Source: Bin87 sp965219925
GTDB lineage: Bacteria; Chloroflexota; Dehalococcoidia; Lucifugimonadales; UBA3495
Assembly (NCBI GenBank): GCA_965219925.1
Contig: OZ244795.1
Location: 2,418,001-2,482,000 of the forward strand
Direction of reading: 5' to 3'
Length of the DNA: 64,000 nucleotides
How positions within the stretch are numbered: the first letter of the stretch is position 1; every line of letters starts with the position of its first letter. Under the pieces are notes generated by a model, which saw only the letters and a program-made list of their open reading frames with translations, made no database searches and was not told the origin of the DNA. Both the position numbers and the translations under genes were made by a program. Of this stretch, positions 44,258 to 51,692 are shown one piece after another.

Positions 44258-44917
44258 ATGACCACCCAACCGCCCGCGCACAATCATCCCAACGACCCTA
44301 ACCCGGTTCACGTGATCGTCTGGTACGACTATATTTGACCCTGGTGTTACGTCGGCCTGGAACGCGTCGACAGACTTAAAGACGACTACGACATCACCAT
44401 TGAGGGACGGGCATATTTGCTGCGCCCGGATACTCCGCAGGAAGGGCGTGTTCGCGAGGAAAGACCGGGCGAATCTGACGACGAACTCTCGGAACCCTTG
44501 CGGTCGCAAGCCCGAGATGCCAACCTCATCATGCGCCCGCCTCGATATACGCCCAACAGCCTTTATTCCCTGCAAGCCACCGAATACGCCCAGGAACAGG
44601 GCAAGTTCATGGAATACCACCACGCAGCTTACAAAGCCTACTGGGACGACCGGGTAGATTTGGGCAACCCTGCGGTGCTGGCCGAAATAGGCATCAGCAT
44701 TGGACTGGACGGCAATGAATTGCAGGAACGCGTTGAATCCGAGTACTACTCGCAACGGGTGATCGACCAGTATCACGAAGCTTTGGGGTACGGTATCAGG
44801 GGTATCCCGACTTTCGTTTTTGACAACCTGTTGTTCAGCGGCGCCCAACCCTACGAGGTATTCCAGCGCGTAATGGACAAGGCGCTGGAAAACCGCGCTG
44901 CCGATAACGACGCGTAA
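44258..44917 (+). CDS. DsbA/FrnE-like thiol oxidoreductase, probable selenoprotein (in-frame UGA = Sec27)
   Basis: Read through the TGA at 44336-44338, the gene encodes 219 residues: WYDYI-U-PWCYVG at 22-33, where relatives have CPWCYxG, so Sec replaces the first redox Cys and C30 remains. Downstream come a helical insert and the cis-Pro motif GIPTFVFDN near residues 180-188, then the usual C-terminal helix. AAAGGGAG precedes the ATG at 44258. A candidate SECIS hairpin follows the TGA. Ordinary gene finding would either stop at residue 26 or start internally, losing the active site. It would act as a disulfide or isomerase-type redox enzyme; no signal peptide is visible, so a cytosolic location is likely. 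Confidence 0.88.
44351..44371 (+). promoter_or_regulatory. Candidate bacterial SECIS hairpin of the DsbA-like gene
   Basis: GUCGGC (44351-44356) pairs with GUCGAC (44366-44371) with one G-U pair, leaving the nine-base loop CUGGAACGC. The first loop G lies 21 bases after the UGA, within the roughly 16-37 base window known for bacterial SECIS elements. The stem was found by eye and is not energy-calculated. Confidence 0.55.
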
Positions 44918-45006
44918 GCGGTGTAGTCCAGCATTACCGCGATCAATACCCATAACGCGTCACCCCCGAATTGAAAGGAACGGCGCCCGGAACCGGCAAC
45001 GATGAA

Positions 45007-45043
45007 CCGAACCCGTCGTTGACAGGCGTCGTTCGGGGTTTTG
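45007..45043 (+). terminator. Candidate rho-independent terminator
   Basis: CCGAAC (45007-45012) pairs with GTTCGG (45031-45036), and GGTTTTGTTT follows. It lies 90 bases after the DsbA-like stop and probably ends the HAD/DsbA transcript. Confidence 0.55.
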
Positions 45044-45148
45044 TTTCCAGAACGCTGGCGCCGACCCCTCCCGCGGTTGCGCCTGCCGAGCCGGTGCGAA
45101 ACATAGTCCTGGAAAACGAAATCGTACGTCGGGCCAGGCGATAATATT

Positions 45149-45332
45149 CTCACGCGTACCCACTTTAATCTGTCATTGCGAGGAGCGCAGCCGCTCATGG
45201 TGAGCCTGTCGAACCACGTGGCAATCTCGATGAGGTTGAACACACGTCGACGAACCGCCGTTGCTACCGCGACGAGATTGCCAACCCCCGCATCGAGTAC
45301 GGGCTCGCAATGACCAAGTGGGTACGCATGAG
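45149..45332. repeat. MITE-like element, type A, perfect 9-bp target duplication
   Basis: The ends are CTCACGCGTACCCAC and GTGGGTACGCATGAG. It is flanked flush by GATAATATT at 45140-45148 and 45333-45341. Confidence 0.92.
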
Positions 45333-45516
45333 GATAATATTTCGTTGCCCGCCGGGGCCTCGCTGTGCTAGACTATCGCAGAATTCCCCGGATCCTTGTT
45401 ATAGATTTCACAAGTAATCGACCTACCACCGGGACGTCACAAAATCCCAATCGACAGGTTGCGTTGCGCCTCAACCGGAACCCCCCCGCTGCGCTGCGCC
45501 GAAGTTGCGTAAACCT

Positions 45517-45996
45517 ATGGAAGACGCCACCCGCTCCAAGATCAACAACGCGGTAGACAATCAACCGCAGAGCACTGTAACGGTTCTGTCATCGTTACTG
45601 GCCGTTGAAGATGCAATCGGCTATATACCCGAAGCGGCGGTTGAAGCGGTTGCGCGCCGCATGGATGCAACCATCAACGACGTATGGGCGGTGGCGACCT
45701 TTTATCCCAACTTCCGGTTCAATCCTCCTGCGGAACACCGCGTCGAGGTTTGCTGGGGTCCTTCCTGCCACATAATGGGGGCGACTGCGATCATCGCCGC
45801 TGCCCATGACGCGCTCAACCTGCCCGGCGAGGGAGACACCCCGGATGGCAAGGCTACCTTGCGTTACAACACCTGCCTCGGGGCATGCGCCCACGCCCCG
45901 GTGATGGCCATCGATCACCACCTGGCCGGTCGCATCACGCCTGAATCGGCCCGCGCGAGCATCGTATCGATGCTTTCATCCGACTCCACGCACTGA
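45517..45996 (+). CDS. NuoE/HoxE-like [2Fe-2S] thioredoxin-fold subunit
   Basis: The 159-residue product has the N-terminal helical part with LLAVEDAIGYIPEAAVEAVA near residues 27-46, then a thioredoxin-like domain with the [2Fe-2S] ligands CWGPSC (C-x4-C) near 82-87 and CLGAC (C-x3-C) near 122-126. It passes electrons to or from the NuoF-like flavin subunit that follows after 21 bases. ATG at 45517 is preferred to the TTG at 45505. It belongs to a four-gene operon of soluble redox subunits; no membrane nuo genes are nearby, so this is not complex I. Confidence 0.92.
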   Translation: MEDATRSKINNAVDNQPQSTVTVLSSLLAVEDAIGYIPEAAVEAVARRMDATINDVWAVATFYPNFRFNPPAEHRVEVCWGPSCHIMGATAIIAAAHDALNLPGEGDTPDGKATLRYNTCLGACAHAPVMAIDHHLAGRITPESARASIVSMLSSDSTH

Positions 45997-46017
45997 ACCT
46001 CCCAGCAGCCTTTTGTC

Positions 46018-47799
46018 GTGACTACCACCGTTGAAACCGCCGCCGTGTTCGACAGCATGTTCCAGGAAGCCATGCGGCGATGGCGAGCACTCACCCAGGG
46101 CGATCAGCCGTGGATAAGAATCGGAACCGGGCTGGCCGGAGAGGCCGCCGGTGGATTCGAGGCAAGGGAGGCCGTTCGCAGCGCATTGTCCGCTCACGGC
46201 GTAGCAGCAACCGTTTCGGACGTGGGCACCCTGGGCCTGTGCTTCGCCGAACCGCTCATGGACGTGCAGCTTCCGGGCGGCCCCAGAGTCTTTTACCAAC
46301 GGGTTACGCCGGAACTGGCCCAGCGAATCGTCGCCGAGCATGTCGTGGGCGGCAATCCAATCCCGGACCTGGCGATAGGCTATTTGGGTGACCGCGCCGA
46401 CCCGCCGGCGGGAATTCCCCATCTCGACGATCATCCGATGCGGGCAATGGAGGTTCGTATCGCCCTGCGGAACGCTGGGCACATCGATCCCTCGGACATT
46501 TACCAATACATTGCCAACGGTGGTTACGCCGCATTGAACAAGGCGTTGACCGAGTTGAACGCCGATGAAACCCTGGGCGAAGTAAGGACTTCCGGCCTGC
46601 GGGGCAGAGGTGGCGCAGCGTTCCCAGCCGGTGTGAAATGGGGATTCCTGGCCGGAAACCCCGATCCCAACAAATACATCCTATGCAATTGCGAAGAAGG
46701 CGATCCCGGCGCGTTCAATGACCGCGGAATCCTGGAAAGCGATCCGGCAACTGTCGTAGAAGGCATGACCATCGCGGGGTACGCCTGCCGCGCCAACCGG
46801 GGTTATATCTTTATTCGCCACGGCCACAACCAGCCGATAGACCGGACGCGAGCCATCATCGAGCAGGCGTACGATCTGGGACTGCTGGGTGAGAACATCC
46901 TGGGCAGCGGATTCTCCTTCGACCTCGAAGTGGCGCTCACCGGCGACTCTTACGTGTCGGGCGAGGAAACGGCGTTGATGGAGGCCATCGAAGGCAAACG
47001 ATCCATGCCGCGTTTCCGCCCTCCCTTCCCGGCGCAGGTGGGAGTATTTGGCAAGCCGTCCAACATCAACAACGTAAAGACATTGGCGTATGTGCCCGAA
47101 ATCGTGGCCAGAGGCGGCGAATGGTTCGCCGGCATCGGAACGCCGGCAGATCGCGACCGCGGCATCAACGGCAGCAGCGGCACTGCCATACTGTGCCTGA
47201 CGGGGAATTTGACCTACACCGGTATGGTGGAGGTTCCACTGGGGATGACACTGCGCCAGGTGTTGTTTGACATGGCGGGCGGCGTGCCCGACGGGAAGCG
47301 CATGAAACTGCTGCAAACCGGCGGCCCGCTGGGTGGCGTTCTCTCAGCCAGCGACGTCAACCTGGATCTGGCGCTCGATTTCGACGTGTTTCGCAACGCC
47401 GGCGCCATCCTGGGATCAGGCGGGATCATTGTGGCCGACGAAGATACTTGCGCCGTTGACCTGACGCGAAACCTCATCGCTTTTTGTCAGTATGAATCCT
47501 GCGGCAAATGCTTTCCTTGTCGCATGGGCATGAGCCACTTGCTGGAAATACTGGAACGAATCAGCCGACTGGAAGGATCCGACGAGGACCTGGCGTTGAT
47601 GCGGAACATCGGGGAGAACATGCAAGCCGGCTCGTTGTGCGGCCACGGACAATTGGGCTTCAACCCGGTTTCATCGGCGCTGCGGTATTTCGGAGATGAA
47701 TTTGAGGCTCATATTCGGGACAAACGCCACACCGGAGATTGCCCCGACGTGGTCTATTCACCGCGCCTGACTCGCCGCGAACCCGCTTCTTCGACCTAA
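46018..47799 (+). CDS. NuoF/HoxF-like NADH-binding FMN and [4Fe-4S] subunit
   Basis: The 593-residue product has an N-terminal thioredoxin-like domain (1-125) that has lost its [2Fe-2S] cysteines (IRIGTGLAGEAAG where relatives have GTGC), then the NADH site GRGGAAFPAGVKW at 196-208, the FMN segment CNCEEGDPGAF at 223-233, and a C-terminal [4Fe-4S] site CGKCFPC at 495-501 with the fourth Cys near 541. It exchanges electrons between NAD(H) and the FeS chain. The start is GTG at 46018. The extra C-terminal ferredoxin domain of HydB/HndC proteins is absent. Confidence 0.92.
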   Translation: MTTTVETAAVFDSMFQEAMRRWRALTQGDQPWIRIGTGLAGEAAGGFEAREAVRSALSAHGVAATVSDVGTLGLCFAEPLMDVQLPGGPRVFYQRVTPELAQRIVAEHVVGGNPIPDLAIGYLGDRADPPAGIPHLDDHPMRAMEVRIALRNAGHIDPSDIYQYIANGGYAALNKALTELNADETLGEVRTSGLRGRGGAAFPAGVKWGFLAGNPDPNKYILCNCEEGDPGAFNDRGILESDPATVVEGMTIAGYACRANRGYIFIRHGHNQPIDRTRAIIEQAYDLGLLGENILGSGFSFDLEVALTGDSYVSGEETALMEAIEGKRSMPRFRPPFPAQVGVFGKPSNINNVKTLAYVPEIVARGGEWFAGIGTPADRDRGINGSSGTAILCLTGNLTYTGMVEVPLGMTLRQVLFDMAGGVPDGKRMKLLQTGGPLGGVLSASDVNLDLALDFDVFRNAGAILGSGGIIVADEDTCAVDLTRNLIAFCQYESCGKCFPCRMGMSHLLEILERISRLEGSDEDLALMRNIGENMQAGSLCGHGQLGFNPVSSALRYFGDEFEAHIRDKRHTGDCPDVVYSPRLTRREPASST

Positions 47800-47816
47800 G
47801 CCACCGGGGAGTAACT

Positions 47817-50642
47817 ATGCCTGACGATATAATCATCTCCATCGATGGCGTCGAGATCCGGACGCAGCCGGGCAAGATGGTATTAGAAGCTGCAATCGAA
47901 GCCGGCGTTTATGTTCCCTACCTGTGCTACCACTCCGGCATGAAGCCTTTTGGAGCCTGCCGCATGTGTGTGGTTTCGGTGGAAGGCGGCCGCGGGTTCC
48001 CGGCGGCCTGCACGCTGCCGGTCGCGGACGGCATGACCGTATGGAGCGAAACCCCGGACGTCGCTGAACTCCGCAAGTCGGTGATGCAGATGCTTATTGC
48101 CGAACACCCCAACGGGTGTTTGACGTGTCACCGGGTGGACATCTGCGGGCCATCAGACATTTGCCTGCGTCACGTATCGGTAAACGACCGCTGCGTAACG
48201 TGTCCCAAAAACGAACGGTGCGAATTCAAGGATACGGTCCGGTATCTGGGCATGGAACTGGAATCTCCCATGACCTACCTGTATCGGGACCTGCCGCTGG
48301 AAGTTAAGGACCCGTTCTACGACCGGGACTACAACCTGTGCATCACGTGCGGCCGGTGCGTCCGCGCCTGCGAAGAAGTGCGTGGGGATAATGCCATTTG
48401 CTTCACCGAGCGGTCGGGCAACGCTCTGGTAGGTACTTCGTTTGGAACGTCGTTGTTGGAATCGGGATGTGAGTTTTGCGGCGCCTGCATCGACGTGTGT
48501 CCCGTTGGCGCGCTGACCGAACGAGACAATAAGTGGGAAAAGGCCGACCGGATCGAGCGTACGATCTGCACCCATTGCCCGGTGGGTTGCCAGATCAATC
48601 TGGAAATCAACGAGCAGGGCCGGGTGATCCGGTCCATACCGGAATTTAATTCCCCGGCCAACCACGGCCAGGCTTGCTACAAGGGCAAATTCGGGCTGGA
48701 TCACGTCACCAGCAGCCAACGTTTGCGGCGGCCGTTGGTTCGCCGCAACGGACGTCTGGAACAATCCGACTGGGACGAAGCCCTCAATATCATCGCCGAG
48801 CGCCTGAAAGTACATCAGGTTGGACAAGGCTTTGGACTCATCGCAGCGCTGGACAGCACCAATGAGGAACTGTACCTGACACAAAAGTTTGCCCGCGTCG
48901 CCATGCGAACCAATAATCTGGACCATTCCGGAGACACTCAACCGGACCTGACAAAGGGTTTGGAAGAAGTATTCGGTTACCCGGGCGCCACCAACTCATT
49001 GTGGGACCTGGAAAAGGCCGGGTGCATCCTGGTGTTCAACAGCAATCTCACCGAGGGCCACAACGTGGTTGGCGTACCGATCAAACGCGCCGCAAAGAAC
49101 GGCACGCCACTGATCGTCATTGACCCCAGGGAAGTGGAACTCACCCGCTACGCAAGTTTGTGGCTCCGCCCGGTCCCGGGGACCGAACTGGTCCTGCTCG
49201 GCGCTATGTTGAAAGTCATCCTCGACGACGGCCTGGTCGATAGCGAATGGCTGGCGGAGCATTCCGAAGACCCGGCGACCCTCAGCTACGAGTTGGAAGG
49301 CATTGACGACGCGGCCGTCGCCGCCACCGGAGTTTCCCAGGACGACATCGCTAAAGCGGCGCGCATGTACGCCAACGCGGACTGCGCGGGCCTGGTATAT
49401 GGATTGGACAACGTGGCAGAGGCTATCGCCTACGACTGCGTCGTGGCCCTGGCCAACCTTGCCTTGTTGACTCACAACGTCGCCCAACCGGCCGGCGGGG
49501 TCTTCCCAATGCAGCAGGGCGCCAACGGACAGGGCGCGACGGACATTGGCTGCACGCCAAACCGTCTGCCGGGTGGCGGCCCGATATTCGACGATAACCA
49601 CCGGGCTCAGGTCGAGGCCGTCTGGGGACAAACTATTCCCTCCCGGCCAAGTTTGGGCGCTGCGGACATGTTCCGGGCTGCTGCGTCCGGCGCGATTACT
49701 TCCATGCTGGTGGTTGGAGACAGCCAGAATTTTGTCAACGGACAGTTTGGCGATGGATTGGCCGCCCTTCAGAATCTGGACTTCCTCGCCGTCGTCGACA
49801 GTTTCCTCTCGCCGGCGGCTCAAATCGCTGATGTGGTGCTTCCACGGTCAACCTTTGCCGAAAAGGACGGAACCTTTACCAACCTGGAACGGCGTATCCA
49901 AAGAATACGCCCGGCCGTGTCACTGAAAAATAACGACTCCCGGCCCGAAGGGTGGATCATCGCGCAGTTGGCTCAACTGTTGGGGGTGGACGGCATATCG
50001 TATGACGAACCGGCGGCGGTTATGGATGAAATCGCGGCGATCACCGTCAATTATGGTGGCGTCAACTACCAACGGCTGGCGGCAGAGTCGGCCTTGGTCA
50101 TGAAAACCGGCATGGATGCGCCGCGACCCACCCAATTGCTGTACACGTCTCGCGAGGAAAGGGGCATCCAGTGGCCGTGCCCGGATGGCTCAAGCCCATC
50201 TTGTCCGGCGCTGTACCTGAACGGATTCCCCAACGGTAAAGCCGAACCGGGAGCTCCACGGTTCCGGGTTGCCGAACCCGTGGTCAACGATACGTGGCCA
50301 GCCATGTTTGTTCCGGGTAGAGTGCTGTTGCAACGCGACCGCGATATGGAAATCGCAGCCGACGATATGAACCGCGTGGTGCGCGATGAGGCGGTCCAGC
50401 TCAATCCCGTCGATGCCGCCAGCTGGGGCATCGACGATGGCGATCCGGTTACCCTGGATACCCCGCGGCGAACCCTCACCGGGATCGCAGCCGTAGATTC
50501 GAGCCTGCCGCGTGGAATAGTGGGGGTTACTACGTTATTCGGACAACTCGCAGTTGAATTACAGATGTCGGAAGATATTAACCCCATGGCGCGCGTCCCT
50601 GGCTTGGATATAGAGCCGTGCCGCGTCGTCGCAATAGGTTAG
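47817..50642 (+). CDS. Formate-dehydrogenase-alpha/NuoG-like molybdopterin-fold iron-sulfur protein lacking the active-site Cys/Sec
   Basis: The 941-residue product has, in order: a [2Fe-2S] domain (C37, C48, C51, C65), an HxxxC cluster site (H97, C101, C104, C110), two [4Fe-4S] ferredoxin sites (C175, C178, C181, C185 and C218, C221, C224, C228), the MopB [4Fe-4S] site (C251, C254, C258, C287), and the large molybdopterin domain plus C-terminal dinucleotide-binding domain. Where FDH has the Cys/Sec-His pair, this protein reads NNLDHSGDTQPDLTKGL (366-382), with neither Cys nor His. It may bind cofactor without formate chemistry or serve as an electron hub. Confidence 0.9.
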   Translation: MPDDIIISIDGVEIRTQPGKMVLEAAIEAGVYVPYLCYHSGMKPFGACRMCVVSVEGGRGFPAACTLPVADGMTVWSETPDVAELRKSVMQMLIAEHPNGCLTCHRVDICGPSDICLRHVSVNDRCVTCPKNERCEFKDTVRYLGMELESPMTYLYRDLPLEVKDPFYDRDYNLCITCGRCVRACEEVRGDNAICFTERSGNALVGTSFGTSLLESGCEFCGACIDVCPVGALTERDNKWEKADRIERTICTHCPVGCQINLEINEQGRVIRSIPEFNSPANHGQACYKGKFGLDHVTSSQRLRRPLVRRNGRLEQSDWDEALNIIAERLKVHQVGQGFGLIAALDSTNEELYLTQKFARVAMRTNNLDHSGDTQPDLTKGLEEVFGYPGATNSLWDLEKAGCILVFNSNLTEGHNVVGVPIKRAAKNGTPLIVIDPREVELTRYASLWLRPVPGTELVLLGAMLKVILDDGLVDSEWLAEHSEDPATLSYELEGIDDAAVAATGVSQDDIAKAARMYANADCAGLVYGLDNVAEAIAYDCVVALANLALLTHNVAQPAGGVFPMQQGANGQGATDIGCTPNRLPGGGPIFDDNHRAQVEAVWGQTIPSRPSLGAADMFRAAASGAITSMLVVGDSQNFVNGQFGDGLAALQNLDFLAVVDSFLSPAAQIADVVLPRSTFAEKDGTFTNLERRIQRIRPAVSLKNNDSRPEGWIIAQLAQLLGVDGISYDEPAAVMDEIAAITVNYGGVNYQRLAAESALVMKTGMDAPRPTQLLYTSREERGIQWPCPDGSSPSCPALYLNGFPNGKAEPGAPRFRVAEPVVNDTWPAMFVPGRVLLQRDRDMEIAADDMNRVVRDEAVQLNPVDAASWGIDDGDPVTLDTPRRTLTGIAAVDSSLPRGIVGVTTLFGQLAVELQMSEDINPMARVPGLDIEPCRVVAIG

Positions 50643-50775
50643 ACACCTGCAATTTACAACTATGCAACATTTTTCCGATAACATATTGAGAAGGCCCGAT
50701 GAATTTTAGCTGCCGGGCCGGATGGATTTGTATGGCAACCCGCATCCGGAGTGGCCTCTCAAAATTGGAGAGATA

Positions 50776-51531
50776 ATGACGAATTTGCAAACCGTTGCAA
50801 CGACGCGCGACCGCACGGTAAACCTGCCGCGCGCGAAGTTGGTGGAACGGGTCGATTACACCGACGACCTCATGGTCATCAAGATGGAGCCGCAGGATTT
50901 CCAATTCGACTTCAAGCCGGGGCAATACTGCACCCTCGGACTGGAAGGAATCGAAAGGGCATATTCCATCGCTTCCGCTCCCCACGAGCCATTGCTGGAG
51001 ATTTTCGTAGAGTTGGTGCCGGACGGCCAGCTCACTCCCCGCATGTGGCGCATGGAGGTTGGGGACACGATGTCCATCCGAACGCGGCCCAAGGGTATAT
51101 TCCTCATGGACCCGTCGGTGACGCAACATCTCATGCTCGGTACGGTAACCGGCGTGGCTCCATTCGTCAGCATAATCCGCGATCACCTGCATTACGGGCG
51201 ATCGGGACACCATTTCTACGTGCTGGAGGGCGCCTCCTACTACGATGAGCTGGTGTACGACAACGAGATGCTCGAAATCGCGGCGAACCATCCGGAAATT
51301 GTTACTTTCGTGCCGGCCGTTAGCCGTCCCGCCGAGGAGCGGAATGCCGCGTGGGAAGGCCCCACGGGCCGACTGAATAACATCGTCGCCGAATATCTGG
51401 AGCAGTTTGCTCTCGACAAGTCCGACACGTTGATCTATGCCTGCGGCCACCCCGGGATGATAGAAAGCAGCCGGGAGATCGTCACGGCCGATGGCTGGAA
51501 GTGGACCGAGGAACGCTTCTGGAAAGAGTAG
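50776..51531 (+). CDS. FAD/NAD-binding ferredoxin-NADP+ reductase-like oxidoreductase
   Basis: The 251-residue product has an FAD-binding beta-barrel with FKPGQYCTLGL near residues 53-63 and RAYSIASAP near 69-77, and an NAD(P) domain with LMLGTVTGVAPFVSIIRDHL near 121-140 and LIYACGHPGMIESSREIV near 219-236. It resembles bacterial ferredoxin-NADP+ reductases (Fpr) and NfnA-like subunits, but has no C-terminal [2Fe-2S] cysteines. It would link NADP(H) to ferredoxin or to the upstream FeS proteins. ATG at 50776 has GGAG nearby; an earlier in-frame start at 50722 lacks one. It ends the operon, followed by a terminator. Confidence 0.9.
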   Translation: MTNLQTVATTRDRTVNLPRAKLVERVDYTDDLMVIKMEPQDFQFDFKPGQYCTLGLEGIERAYSIASAPHEPLLEIFVELVPDGQLTPRMWRMEVGDTMSIRTRPKGIFLMDPSVTQHLMLGTVTGVAPFVSIIRDHLHYGRSGHHFYVLEGASYYDELVYDNEMLEIAANHPEIVTFVPAVSRPAEERNAAWEGPTGRLNNIVAEYLEQFALDKSDTLIYACGHPGMIESSREIVTADGWKWTEERFWKE

Positions 51532-51567
51532 CCCCGGGTTCCTCGTGATAGCCGCTCCGGCAGATTG

Positions 51568-51594
51568 CCCCCGACCTTGCATGGCGGGGGTTTT
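51568..51594 (+). terminator. Rho-independent terminator of the redox operon
   Basis: CCCCCG (51568-51573) pairs with CGGGGG (51585-51590), with an inner CC/GG pair, followed by TTTT. It lies 37 bases past the reductase stop and before mutS. Confidence 0.7.
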
Positions 51595-51692
51595 CCATGT
51601 CCCGAAGCGTCTACTCAGGTTTCCTACCCGGACCGCCAGCGCTCCGCTACAATGGGGCCCACATCCCGCGTTTTGATAGCTGCGAACAACCC

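Larger units (their letters stand above)
44918..45516. other. Gap with terminator and mobile repeat
   Basis: This 599-base gap contains the terminator at 45007-45043, element 45149-45332 and the upstream region of the NuoE-like gene. No gene is supported. Confidence 0.65.

Noticed and set aside
44258..44338. Interpretation of the DsbA-like gene as a pseudogene with a nonsense mutation
   Set aside because: There is a single stop, at the redox-Cys position, with intact frame on both sides, an intact ribosome site, and a hairpin downstream; a second case with the same logic occurs at 54541.
45149..45332. Repeat copies as REP/BIME-type transcription elements only
   Set aside because: Flush 9-10 bp duplications at many copies show insertion events, which ordinary REP palindromes do not show.
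47817..50642. FDH-alpha-like gene as a third selenoprotein
   Set aside because: The frame is open throughout with no TGA; the active-site region has neither Cys nor a stop.
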